Numbered from the stretch's first letter, positions 20,824 through 30,900 are shown. The stretch: DNA of 64,000 nt from Prochlorococcus marinus str. MIT 0917 (GCF_027359575.1 NZ_CP114784.1:1177819-1241818), one strand, 5' to 3'. Translations and numbers: made by a program. Notes: generated by a model not told the origin, from the letters alone.

Positions 20824-21964
20824 TTTAAAAAACAAACAACCTTTTAATTGGACAAATAAGATAAGTGAAAATTTAAACAATTTTCACAAAAAAAAATCTA
20901 TATGGATGTCCTCATTAAAAGAAAGATTCTCAGCACTTGATCGAAAAGAGTTAACTTCAAGCATAAAAAACACAGTCAAGAAAAAAATAAATTTAAGAAT
21001 TCCAAACCCATCTATTTATCTACAAAAATTACAAGACAAGCTTGAGCAAACAGCTAGAAGTGATACAAATCAAGTTGTATTAAAACAATCCAGATTTTGG
21101 GCAAGTGCGATTACTTGGGTATTAATGGGCAGTACAGCATTTGCAATAGGATGGATTTCAATAGCAGAAACAGATGAGATCGTTATAGCCAGGGGAAAAT
21201 TAATACCAAAGAGAGGAGTCGTTGATGTTCAAATGCCATTAGAAGGAGTAGTAGAAGAAATCTTGATAAAAGATGGAGACTACGTATCAAAAGAACAACT
21301 ATTAATACGTTTAGATACTGAAGCTACTAAAGTACAAAATTTATCACTGAAGAATAACCTTAAAATAAACAAAGATGTGCTCAATAGGCTTAGCGTATTA
21401 GTAGAACAAGGTGCTGTCTCTGAGCTGCAATATATGCAGCAAAAGGAAAAAATTGAAGATCTGGAAAGTCAATTAAAAATAAATCAAGTAAGGCTCAAAT
21501 ATCAAGAGATATTAGCTCCAGTAGAAGGAAAAGTGTTTGATCTAAAGCCTAAAGGTGAAGGATATGTAGCAAGAGCAAGTGAAGTACTCCTAAAAATAGT
21601 ACCTGAAGATAATTTGATAGCAAAAATAGAAATAGATAGTAGAACCATAGGCTTTGTTAGGAAAGGGAAAAAGGCAGAAATAAGTATAGATTCATTTCCA
21701 GCAAGTGACTTTGGAGTAATTGAAGGTGTATTAACTAGCATAGGCTCGGATGCCCTAGAGCCTAAACCATCTGAAAATAAAGGGTATAGGTTCCCAGCGA
21801 AGGTAGAGCTTTATGATCAACATTTGGAATTAAAGTCAGGACAAAAGCTGAGCCTGAAACCAGGTATGAGTTTAACAGCTAATATAAAACTCAGAAAAGT
21901 AACCTACCTTCAATTATTTTTAAACAAATTTACTGATAAAGCTAATTCATTAAAATCTCTTTAA
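20816..21964 (+). CDS. HlyD-type membrane fusion protein of type I secretion system
   Basis: This 382-residue adaptor starts at ATG 20816, overlapping the ABC transporter stop by 8 bases; an in-frame upstream GTG-type extension is less likely. It has an N-terminal cytoplasmic tail of about 90 residues that is basic and unusually long, one membrane helix (WASAITWVLMGSTAFAIGWISI, about 95-117) and a lipoyl-like half motif (GVVDVQMPLEGVVEEILIKDGDYVSKEQLL). A coiled coil (about 165-230) and the second lipoyl half with a barrel (ILAPVEGKVFDLKP; VLTSIGSDALEPKP) follow. The coiled coil is short relative to E. coli HlyD. The family links the inner-membrane ABC transporter to TolC across the periplasm. 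Confidence 0.92.
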   Translation: MNNLKNKQPFNWTNKISENLNNFHKKKSIWMSSLKERFSALDRKELTSSIKNTVKKKINLRIPNPSIYLQKLQDKLEQTARSDTNQVVLKQSRFWASAITWVLMGSTAFAIGWISIAETDEIVIARGKLIPKRGVVDVQMPLEGVVEEILIKDGDYVSKEQLLIRLDTEATKVQNLSLKNNLKINKDVLNRLSVLVEQGAVSELQYMQQKEKIEDLESQLKINQVRLKYQEILAPVEGKVFDLKPKGEGYVARASEVLLKIVPEDNLIAKIEIDSRTIGFVRKGKKAEISIDSFPASDFGVIEGVLTSIGSDALEPKPSENKGYRFPAKVELYDQHLELKSGQKLSLKPGMSLTANIKLRKVTYLQLFLNKFTDKANSLKSL

Positions 21965-22341
21965 TCAGATTGTATCTCATTTAAAAAGATAAGTATGTTT
22001 TAAAAATAAGAATATTCGACTTATTAGTTTGAAAGAATCTAAAATTAGAGAACGTAAATACAATAAAAGAACTAAAAAAAACAATATATTTCTGATTATC
22101 GATAAGTGAAATAGAACTAAAAAGGAATAATTAAATTAGCTATAAAATAAAAGATTTTAAATCTTAATTATCAATGCTGTAGAGAAATAAAAAATTAAAT
22201 AGAAATAGAATACTTAATCGTGAGAAAAGACAAAAATAAAAAGTATCAATATAAAATTGTAATTACGAATATAAGAAATCATAAAAAACCCTCCCCTTAT
22301 CAAGGGGAGGGTTTCAAAGACAAAGAGTAATACTTTATCTA
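21965..22341. other. 377-base gap between convergent secretion operon and surface-protein gene
   Basis: The left part is very AT-rich with no ORF that looks real. AATAAG...CTTATT (22005-22025) can fold as a short hairpin after the adaptor gene, but there is no T-run, so I do not call it a terminator. The right end holds a strong minus-strand terminator described separately. Confidence 0.5.
22283..22314 (-). terminator. Rho-independent terminator of the surface-protein gene
   Basis: A perfect 13-base inverted repeat (AAACCCTCCCCTT, 22286-22298, against AAGGGGAGGGTTT, 22302-22314) with a 3-base loop is followed on the minus strand by a run of six T. It lies 28-59 bases after the stop of the 1366-residue protein gene. 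This is the clearest terminator in the window and stands out by its GC-rich stem in AT-rich DNA. Confidence 0.9.
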
Positions 22342-25300
22342 TTAATCAATAATGATTTGATTTGCAGTGACAGAGTTAGTATCTGCAAATAGACCAACAC
22401 CAGTAGTAGATTTCAAGAGAATCAATGTATCTGCTGATGATGCAGTAGCAGCAAGGTTGGTATAAACGAAGGTAGAATCCGCTGAACCATTGCCAGTACT
22501 GTCGTACTCGAATGTAACTGTGGTGTCTGTTTCTAAGTTAGCGTTCAAGTAACCAGTTGCATCAGATAGATTACTGCTGTTGATTACTACAGCTGCAGAA
22601 TAAGTAGAGACGTCATCGAAGGATACTTCACCATTAGTAAGTGAGTGACTCTTGAGAGTACCGAAATCGGTAGAGCCTATCGAAGTACCAACAGTAGCTC
22701 CTGTACCGACATCAAGTATGTCACCGTGATGATTAGTACCAGAACCTGCAGCTTGATAGCCGGTAATGGTGTCATAAGCGCCGACTACTGAATCTCCATC
22801 TGCAAAGACGAAACTAGTAACGTTTACGTCATGAATTTCGCCGTTAGTTCCAGAAGTTTTCTTGATACTGTCAACTCCCTTACCACCTGTGATAGTGGCA
22901 ATTCGTCCACTGCTTTGCTGAACCAAAGTACCGTAACCAAATTCAATAGTGTCGTTACCAGCTCCAGTGCTGATTGTCATTGTAGAACCGGCATTTGCGC
23001 TACCAATACCAATAAGGTTAGAAGCAGTACCAGTTTTAACAGTGTCGTTGCCAGCTCCGGTAGTAATAGAGATGTCTTCACTTGCAGCTCCGAATACAAG
23101 TGATGCTCCACTAAATGTCAGAGTTTGATCCTTGGTATAAAGACCACCAGCCCAAGTAATAGTGGAGTTATCAGCAAGAGTTCCACTAGTGAACGTTAAC
23201 GAATCTGAGTATGCAGTCTTAACTGCTGCTCCTGTAGTGACTGAAAGATTGCCAGTACCAACAGTAAGTAGTTTCTCAGCGTTAGTGATGTTAGTGAAGT
23301 GATTATCAATAAGAGTTACTGCACCAGAATCACTAATTCTAATTGTGTCAGTACCTGCACCAGCATCGATTACGTGATCATCTGATCCAGTTGCAACTAA
23401 TTTCGCGAAGGCTGCAGTAATGGTGTCATCACCAGCTCCAGTGTTATAGGTAGAACCCATATTCGTGGAGACAGTTACTAGGTCTTTACCTCCACCAGTG
23501 GTAAGAGTAGAAGCCTTAATGAAAGCTCCAGAAACTGTTACGTCACCAGTGGTTGTGGAATTGAACGTAATAGCCTTTGCTGTATTGGCTCCACTGATAG
23601 TCATATCAGCAGTACCGGAGAAATTAACAGCTTTTAATGTAGTAGCTCCGCCACTAGCAAAAGCAACATCACTATCAGTGGCAGCTGTTCCAGTTGAACC
23701 CTTAACATTAAGAGTTTCTACTCCAACAACACTGAGACCAGCTATATCAACGTTTGTGGTTGATGTAGCACTCTTAAGATCCAATGTGACCACATCAGCA
23801 GAACCTGTTGCATTGGTGAGTGTGACTGTAAATGCAGTTGCCTGGCTTCCAGTAACTGTAATGTTTTCAGCAGCCGTTGAATTGACCCCTGATAGAACTC
23901 CACTGGTGTCAGCTGCCATCTCTAAACCAGTAATACCAGCAATTAATGACACGTCTTGAGAGTCTGAAACAGATAATGTCTCAAAACCTGTGTATCTATC
24001 AGCTTCAGCAGAAGTATCTAAATCAGCTGCTGCAGTGACAACGAGGGTATCTGTACCATCACCAGCTGCAACTGCAAACTTATCAGCAGTAGCAAAACCA
24101 TCTGCTGCAGTTGTGAACTTGTCATCACCAGAACTCAATGTGTATACAGTTTCGCTTGCATCAACGTCTGTAACTACGACTCCACCAGTGCTACCTGAAG
24201 CATCAACAGTATCAAACGCTGTATCAAGAGTGTTAAGAGTAACTTTACCTGCACCAGTAATTGTAAGAGTACCTTTACTTGCTACATCAGAAGAGATGGT
24301 GACATCTGTTGCACCAGATGCATCCAAAGTAACTGTCTTAGCTGCTTTAGAAACTATAGAAGAAACTTTGTTTGTACCTGTAGCAGTAATATTTAGGGTC
24401 TCAATTCCAGTACCTGAGGAATCACCAATGGTGATTGTTCCTGCATTAGAACTGCTAGATAATTCAAGAGTACCTACTGTGTCTGCTCCTTTAACGACGG
24501 CAGCCGCATATTGAATATCTGTTGTGGCTCCTGTACCACCAGCAACGCTTGCTACAACAAGCTTGTCGTTTTCAGCTACTCCTGTGAACTTAACAGGATT
24601 GGTACTTGCAAAGTTCTTGTATTCATCAACTCCAGTCCAAAGTGAAGTGTCTACAGTTTGAGTATTAGTAGTTGTACTGTTTGCAGTAACTGCTGCGGAA
24701 CCTTGGGTCACAGTAATTGTTGGAGCTGCAGATACTGAGGAGCCAAGACTTGAAGTTGTAGTTGCAGAGGTACTTGTGACGGTATTACCTACAGAGAATC
24801 GAGATAAATGAATAGCTTGACCTTCACCATCAACGGTAATGATGTCAGTGTCTGCAGCGAAACTTGCGACAGTACGTCCAATATGGTTGTTAATTGAAGT
24901 AACCAGAGCTGCACCTGCAGCTTCTTCGGTGTTAGCTGAAAGTGTTCCTGTAGAAAGTACTTCACCGTTGAGATAAACAGCTGATGTATCACTAGCTGTA
25001 GATGCTGGAACAGTTCCAAGAGTATGAGTCGACTTAGTAGAAGCAAGCTTGGCGCTCATCGTAGTTGCAGGAGTTGTACCTGCCATCACGAAGCTACCAA
25101 CTGTCTTACCCCTGACAACCACTACTAATTCACTTGAATCAAGGTATGCAACTTTACTTCCAGCAACTGAGTTCATCTGATCAGTTATGGAACTGACCAT
25201 ATTCTTCAGACCAGTTACATTGGCATTACCTGCAGCTGCAGATGAAACAGTCGTACCGTCTAAATCAAGCGTTACTCTGTTGTCAGCGTTAGCCGCATTG

Positions 25301-26442
25301 GTAGCGAAGGTTAATACTGTTACTTGCTCAGTAGCCGAAGAACCAGTACCAGTTGCAGCTAAGTCAGTCTTATTTCCAGTTGAATCAGCTGTAAATTTTG
25401 TAGATGTGACTGTTCCACCAGAAGCAGCGGTATAGCCGGAGATTGTTCCAGAAAGTACTGCACCAACTGCACCACCTGCATTTGATGCAATAGAAACTCC
25501 TCCACTGAAAGCCGTTGCCAACTGAGTTGGAGTAGCTCCTTGTGAACCAGCAGTAAATGTCAATCCTGCAAGTGTAAGTTTTTCATAACCCGCAAGAGTT
25601 TTGAATTCAACTGCTGCAGTCTCAGTTGAAGCAGCTGTAGCAGCATTACCACTTAAGTTTCTTACTGAGATCTTTTCAATATCAGATAAGGAAACACCTG
25701 GCATTGCAGTACCAGTAGTAGATGAATCTACATACTCAAGAGTATCTACACCATCACCACCTACAAGTACATCATTAGCTTGGAGAGTTGAGTCTGTTCC
25801 TTGGAAAATATCTCTTCCAGCTCCACCAGTCTTATTGTCAATATTAGATGTAAGTTTGAAAGTTGTAGAAGCAGTAGGAACTCCTGTAGCTACGATTTTA
25901 GCGACACTGGCAGCAATGCCTGCAGCAGTAGAAGCAGTACTCTTGTCTATGCCAGACATATAGCTAACAGCTTCCTTGATGTTATCTCCAGAAACCCATG
26001 GACTAGTTGACTCTGCTTGATAAGCAAGTATTCCACCAACTGTTTCTTTAACCTTTGCTGTGTAAGCGACTGCAGCGTTAGTTCTATTAGCTAAAGCAGT
26101 TTTATCATCAGCACTACCAGCATTGTTTTGAGCCGCCCAAATCAAGTCATTAGCAATTTCAGCTAATTTAAGATTTCCTAAGTTAATCTGCTGTGTCCAA
26201 TAAGTTAAACCTGCTACATCAGCTTCTCTGTCAAAAAGGTTCTTGTAAATCTGGTTTACCTGAGATTCTGTACTTAGAGATCCATAAGCGTCTTTAAATT
26301 CTGCTTGCACATACATATCAGCAGCGAATGTTGCCGTACTAATCCCCTTTTCCGTCCAGTAGTCGAGACCAGTGGGATCCGCAGCTCGACCGAAGTAAGC
26401 AACGTAGAGCTCTTGAAGTTGTGTGCTAGTCGCGTTGGCCAT
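22342..26442 (-). CDS. Large DUF4214-headed, RTX-like surface (S-layer-type) protein
   Basis: This 1366-residue protein is rich in Thr, Ser, Ala and Gly and has no cysteine. Residues 1-190 hold two DUF4214-like units (LQELYVAYFGRAADPTGLDYW; YKNLFDREADVAGLTYW) and an SPWVSGDN segment. The body has beta-type repeats and scattered RTX-like motifs: GGDGVDTLEY, TGAGDDTITA, GAGTDTIRI, TGAGNDTVKT, TGAGNDTIEF. Its C-terminus (LFADTNSVTANQIIID) is hydrophobic and looks like a type I secretion signal; no Sec signal is seen. I start at ATG 26442 (MANATS); a 16-residue upstream extension is unsupported. The G+C content is visibly higher than its neighbours (sampled lines 38-43% against about 30%), as in highly expressed genes. 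It probably forms a surface layer, exported by the adjacent type I system (inference). Confidence 0.88.
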   Translation of the reverse strand: MANATSTQLQELYVAYFGRAADPTGLDYWTEKGISTATFAADMYVQAEFKDAYGSLSTESQVNQIYKNLFDREADVAGLTYWTQQINLGNLKLAEIANDLIWAAQNNAGSADDKTALANRTNAAVAYTAKVKETVGGILAYQAESTSPWVSGDNIKEAVSYMSGIDKSTASTAAGIAASVAKIVATGVPTASTTFKLTSNIDNKTGGAGRDIFQGTDSTLQANDVLVGGDGVDTLEYVDSSTTGTAMPGVSLSDIEKISVRNLSGNAATAASTETAAVEFKTLAGYEKLTLAGLTFTAGSQGATPTQLATAFSGGVSIASNAGGAVGAVLSGTISGYTAASGGTVTSTKFTADSTGNKTDLAATGTGSSATEQVTVLTFATNAANADNRVTLDLDGTTVSSAAAGNANVTGLKNMVSSITDQMNSVAGSKVAYLDSSELVVVVRGKTVGSFVMAGTTPATTMSAKLASTKSTHTLGTVPASTASDTSAVYLNGEVLSTGTLSANTEEAAGAALVTSINNHIGRTVASFAADTDIITVDGEGQAIHLSRFSVGNTVTSTSATTTSSLGSSVSAAPTITVTQGSAAVTANSTTTNTQTVDTSLWTGVDEYKNFASTNPVKFTGVAENDKLVVASVAGGTGATTDIQYAAAVVKGADTVGTLELSSSSNAGTITIGDSSGTGIETLNITATGTNKVSSIVSKAAKTVTLDASGATDVTISSDVASKGTLTITGAGKVTLNTLDTAFDTVDASGSTGGVVVTDVDASETVYTLSSGDDKFTTAADGFATADKFAVAAGDGTDTLVVTAAADLDTSAEADRYTGFETLSVSDSQDVSLIAGITGLEMAADTSGVLSGVNSTAAENITVTGSQATAFTVTLTNATGSADVVTLDLKSATSTTNVDIAGLSVVGVETLNVKGSTGTAATDSDVAFASGGATTLKAVNFSGTADMTISGANTAKAITFNSTTTGDVTVSGAFIKASTLTTGGGKDLVTVSTNMGSTYNTGAGDDTITAAFAKLVATGSDDHVIDAGAGTDTIRISDSGAVTLIDNHFTNITNAEKLLTVGTGNLSVTTGAAVKTAYSDSLTFTSGTLADNSTITWAGGLYTKDQTLTFSGASLVFGAASEDISITTGAGNDTVKTGTASNLIGIGSANAGSTMTISTGAGNDTIEFGYGTLVQQSSGRIATITGGKGVDSIKKTSGTNGEIHDVNVTSFVFADGDSVVGAYDTITGYQAAGSGTNHHGDILDVGTGATVGTSIGSTDFGTLKSHSLTNGEVSFDDVSTYSAAVVINSSNLSDATGYLNANLETDTTVTFEYDSTGNGSADSTFVYTNLAATASSADTLILLKSTTGVGLFADTNSVTANQIIID

Positions 26443-26482
26443 TTTAAAAGGGGAGAAGAAAAGTGTCTTTTTGGTTAGAGGT

Positions 26483-26502
26483 ATTCGCAAATTAATGCGA
26501 AT
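26483..26502 (-). promoter_or_regulatory. Inverted repeat in the leader of the surface-protein gene
   Basis: ATTCGCA (26483-26489) and TGCGAAT (26496-26502) form a perfect 7-base inverted repeat around a 6-base loop, 41-60 bases before the ATG. It lies between the proposed -10 and the start codon. It could be an mRNA-stabilising 5' hairpin, as known for bacterial S-layer transcripts, or a protein-binding site; the sequence does not say which. Confidence 0.5.
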
Positions 26503-26551
26503 CTCGTGTTTGGTCCGGCAATATACACCCGAACGAAACAGAATCCCTTGA

Positions 26552-26557
26552 ATTATA
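26552..26557 (-). promoter_or_regulatory. Consensus -10 element of the surface-protein gene
   Basis: The minus strand reads a perfect TATAAT about 110 bases before the ATG at 26442, giving a leader of about 100 bases. The upstream -35 match is poor (TTGCTT at about 16 bases), which is usual in cyanobacteria. Confidence 0.5.
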
Positions 26558-26959
26558 GGGCTTATTACCCATGAAGCAAATCAAAATCGGTGACAAAACA
26601 TTGAAATCCAAACATTTTACGAGCATCTATCGAGATTAAAATTAAATAGCAAGAGATTTTAAAAACTCATAAAAATCCAATCTGAAGAGAATCAGACACT
26701 GACAAGAAACACTGGTACAAAAGGGATTTTAAATGGTTTTCTGGAATAAATTAAAATATTGTTTTTTAGAAACCGTAAAGAATTGGTGGGCGTAAAAGAG
26801 GCTTGAGCATGTATAAAAAATATACCTGTGATAACCAGAATATAAAGTGCACACCAATAATGAAAAGATGTATTTTATAAAAAAAAGACGTATAAGAAGG
26901 AAGAAATGCAGCCTGAGCATTTAATTTTTATTTATGAGCAGGAGTAAAGCATGATTAGC

Positions 26960-26990
26960 AATACAACCTTTTAAGCAAAGTTGTATTTTT
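26960..26990 (+). terminator. Terminator-like hairpin upstream of the second gmd-like gene
   Basis: AATACAAC (26960-26967) pairs with GTTGTATT (26980-26987), extendable by three further pairs with one bulge, and is followed by more T on the plus strand. No gene ends just before it on this strand, so it may close a short non-coding transcript from the gap or be a leader attenuator of the gene at 27019. Confidence 0.35.
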
Positions 26991-27018
26991 AAAGGAATTT
27001 ACAGAAAATGGTTAAAAG

Positions 27019-27987
27019 TTGGAAAGTTTTTTGACTTCAAAAACAAGTCTAATATTTGGATGCAATGGACAAGATGGTTCATTAATTTCTAAATCTCTTT
27101 TAGACAAAAATTACAAAGTTATAGGTGTCTCAAGACAAGGTCAAGATACCTCCACTAACCATTCATTACTTGGCATAGATAAAGACATAGAGACAGCAAA
27201 AGGAGATATCAAAAATTTTAATTTGGTTCAAAATTTAATCGCAAAATATCAACCTGATGAAATTTATAACTTAGCCGCACAATCATCAGTTGGAGTATCC
27301 TTCAAAGAACCTATAATTACTGCTGAAAGCATAATAAATGGAACGATAAATATACTTGAAGCCTCTAGAAAATTGCAATTTGATGGGAGAATTTTTTTTG
27401 CAGGAAGTAGTGAAATGTTTGGTGAAACCAAAACAGCAGCTGACATAAATCATATCCATAAGCCTAATAATCCATATTCAATTGGGAAACAAACCAGCTA
27501 CCAATTAGTAAAATTCTATAGAACTACATATAATTTAAAATGTGTGACTGGAGTTTTATTTAATCATGAATCGACACTAAGAAAAGAAAATTTTGTAACT
27601 CAAAAAATAATTTCAGGAGCAATAAAATGCTTTAAAACAAAAACTCATGTATTAAAGCTAGGAAATCTTGACATATCAAGAGATTGGGGCTGGGCAGAAG
27701 AATATGTTGAAGCAATGCAAATTATTGCAAGAGCTGATTCACTTAAAGATCACGTAATATGCACTGGCAAATCGACCAAATTAAAAGAATTTATTCAAAT
27801 TGTCTTTAACAAATTAAATATGAATTGGGAAGATCATGTCACCTATAATAAAGATCTGTACCGTGATACGGATATAAAAACAAGCTTTGGAAACCCAAAA
27901 CCACTAGAAGAAGATTTAAACTGGAAAGCAAAAGTATCATTAAGAGAATGTATTAATAAATTAATCGATTATAAATTTAAACATTAA
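27019..27987 (+). CDS. GDP-mannose 4,6-dehydratase-like nucleotide-sugar dehydratase, second copy
   Basis: This 322-residue paralogue of the gmd at 14493 has the NAD(P) loop FGCNGQDGSLI (about 13-23), active-site AGSSEMFG, the YSIGK pair (YxxxK) and GVLFNHESTLRKENF and DISRDWGWAEEYVE motifs typical of GMD. It is about 30 residues shorter. The RRSS NADP motif of Gmd is replaced by VSRQGQD, so cofactor or substrate choice may differ. The reading frame opens with TTG codons (27019 and 27031) and no in-frame ATG nearby, so the start is uncertain. It is convergent with the giant glycosyltransferase gene with an 11-base overlap. Alternative: a GDP-4-keto-6-deoxysugar reductase or related enzyme. 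Confidence 0.85.
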   Translation: MESFLTSKTSLIFGCNGQDGSLISKSLLDKNYKVIGVSRQGQDTSTNHSLLGIDKDIETAKGDIKNFNLVQNLIAKYQPDEIYNLAAQSSVGVSFKEPIITAESIINGTINILEASRKLQFDGRIFFAGSSEMFGETKTAADINHIHKPNNPYSIGKQTSYQLVKFYRTTYNLKCVTGVLFNHESTLRKENFVTQKIISGAIKCFKTKTHVLKLGNLDISRDWGWAEEYVEAMQIIARADSLKDHVICTGKSTKLKEFIQIVFNKLNMNWEDHVTYNKDLYRDTDIKTSFGNPKPLEEDLNWKAKVSLRECINKLIDYKFKH

Positions 27988-30900
27988 AAGATCTGTTTTC
28001 TTCAAGACTTGAAATCATAGAATACAAACGAAAGCTCAATTTTCGAAAACTTCTATTCTTGATTAAAGTATCTTTTTTTGAATCAACTGGGATGTTTAAG
28101 TTTTGAATTAATTGATACAAACCTTCTGATATTGCTTTGGGTGTAATATCACTAAAATAAGAAACTAAATTTGAGACATCATTAAAAATGGGTAGAGGTG
28201 TAACAATTACTGGCTTTAAAGTAGCTAGACCATGTCTTACAGCAGCGCTTGAAGATTCAGTTGATGACTGATAGGGAAACGCTATAATATCATGACAGGC
28301 AAGAGACTTTAAAGTTTCATCATCTGTTTTATATTCTGGATATATTTTAATAATTTCCTGAAGATTCAACTTTACAACTAAATCCTGAAGTTCCTCGTAA
28401 ACGCTAATGTAATTATCATTGTAAATAGCTGAGAAAATATTAACCTCTATATTTAGTGGATATTGTTTTAACAAGTTAATAGCATGAACTAATTCTTTAA
28501 AACCTTTATTTGGAAGACAAAATCCATAGCTAGCAATCAGAACTTTATCTTCTTTTATAGGTTGAATGAATTTAGATTTATAATCTAAAATGCCATGAGG
28601 AAATAAACAAACATTATTAATTAAATTAATATTTTTCATCCGATTTAAATCATCAATAGTATGAACTAATAATCGATCACACAATTTAAAAGCATCAAAT
28701 AAATTAAGAAGTTTCTTAGATTGATCGTGTAATGGATCTATGGTGGAATGTATAAATATTATTATATTAATATTATTATTTTTCAGTTTAAAGATAAATT
28801 CCTTAAAAGAGCTATACTGAAAAAATGAAAAGTTAAATTGTATAATTAGAGTCGTAATTTTATATTTTAATACATTACTCAAAAGTTCTTCTAAACTATT
28901 ATTATCATCAGCTTCAAGGTACCAAGAAGGTAAAATAGTATGCTCTAGTTCACATACTTTGTGCTCATCAAAAGGATTAAAAACTACTACCTTATCATTA
29001 AAATGATCCAATAAATGCCTGGAATATGATGCAATACCGCATCTTGTATTCCATGTGGTCACCCAACCTATTTTAACAGGTTTTTGAAAATGATTATTTA
29101 CTCTATTATAGACAAATTGCAAATTTTTCTGAGCAACATTTTCCCATGTAAAAGTTCTAGCTAATTCTTTAGCTTTTTCTGTTTTAAGTAATAATTCAGA
29201 TTCATCTTGTTTATATAGCTTGAGGAGTGTACTTGAAAGATGACTTACAGAAGGTTCCGCCCAATATGAATTATCTAAATCAAAATGAGATTTTGCTTGG
29301 ACAAATGAATAATCAATAAGCCAAGAATTATCATTTGTACAGAAATCAGTTTGGCCTCCCCATCCAGTTGTGATGACCGGTAAGCCTAAAAGCATAGCTT
29401 CTGCGATTGGCAATCCAAATCCTTCTCCTCTACTTGGGGAGACTAAAACATTTGACTGTAAATATAATGATTTTAAATCTTCATCACTAATATTATTCTT
29501 TAAGAGAATAACGTCAGGGAAAGATGGGTTAATGGTTTTAAGTTTATTTAATAATAAATCAACATCATTATGTTTATTATCGAAAGTTTTAATAATAAGT
29601 GAAACGTTATCATTAGAAGTAAAAGAATTAGAATATGCTTCTAGTAATAAATCCAAGCCTTTCCTTGGGAAACAAGATGATATATGTAAAAACTTAAATT
29701 CTTTAGAATCAATATAAAAATCTTTTGATGGAATAATACTATCCAAGTGATCTAAACCTAAACCACAAACTTCAATCGGAATAGAAACTCCATTATCTAT
29801 CATTATCTTCTTAACTTGTGAAGACATAACAGTTATTCCTTGGAGATAGGAATTAAATTGAGAAACCCATTCAGATGGGAATACCCCCTCCTCCCAGCCA
29901 TAGGCATGAATTAGCTTGTATCTAGAATTTAAATCACTTACGCGAGGAGGAAACATATTACGGCTAACAACATCACTTTTAAAGGATTTATTTTTATTTG
30001 ACTTTGTAAACAAAGAAAATATATTCAAATCTTTTTTCATAAAATCAATATCAACTTCATAATCTCCTAGGCCCTCAGTAACATTAATGGAAACATTATC
30101 TACAAATTTATTTAGCGCAAGAGCAAAAGATCTATTTAAAATAGCTAAACTATAGTTGGAGTCAAAAGGTCCCTCTATCTTCCAAGATTCGACTTTTTGG
30201 CTAGAGGTATTAACACAAAGTAAATTATCTATTTGGATATTCATAAGATCAATACATGAAGCTATCTGAATTAATAATTTGGAATTTTTCTGGTTAATAT
30301 TAGATTTAAAGGATTTAATCTTTATAAAAAGATTGATAAGATATCTATTAGATAAATCAGATCTATTTTGCCAAGAAATTAAATCATTTTTTTTACTTCT
30401 TCTACTAATAATATCTTCACAAGCTTTCACAGCCTTCTCTGCTGATTTCTTCCAAGAAAACTTATCCTTTTGTAATTGAGAATTATTTATTAATTTATCC
30501 ATGAAATTCTCATCTGTCAAAGCTTTCTGAATTAATCGCTTTATACTTAAGACATTATTGGGATCAAACATTGCATCATTAATAGATATAATTTCAGGAA
30601 TACTTGTAGACTTAGATGCAATTACTGGAGCACCGCAAGACATAGCCTCTAAAATAGGCAATCCAAAGCCCTCATGAAAAGAAGGGAATATGTATAATGA
30701 ACAATTCCTATATAAATAAACCAACTCTGTATCAGTTACATATCCTAAGATCTCCACATTCTGCGAGTTTATTTTAAATAGATTTATCCATTTATGAATT
30801 AATTCTTTCTCAGATTTAAATAACTTTCCCGCAAGAACTAATTTGTACTTTTTAAGATCATCTGGTAGAAGACTATATGCTTCAAGTAAACCTTTTAAAT

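Larger units (their letters stand above)
26443..27018. other. 576-base gap: promoter region of the surface-protein gene and unassigned sequence
   Basis: The left part is the minus-strand promoter and leader of the surface-protein gene, described separately. The right part (26700-27000) is AT-rich with a terminator-like hairpin near 26960-26990. A 63-residue minus ORF (26729-26920) has no recognisable features and seems spurious. Confidence 0.5.

Noticed and set aside
22831-25963. Several plus-strand ORFs opposite the large surface-protein gene
   Set aside because: They are rich in Ser/Val/Thr in a pattern that mirrors the Thr/Ala/Ser codons of the minus-strand gene. They show no homologous motif and are shadows of repetitive coding DNA.
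26729-26920. 63-residue hydrophobic ORF on the minus strand
   Set aside because: It is Phe/Leu/Tyr-rich low-complexity sequence with no start signal or recognisable motif in an AT-rich gap.
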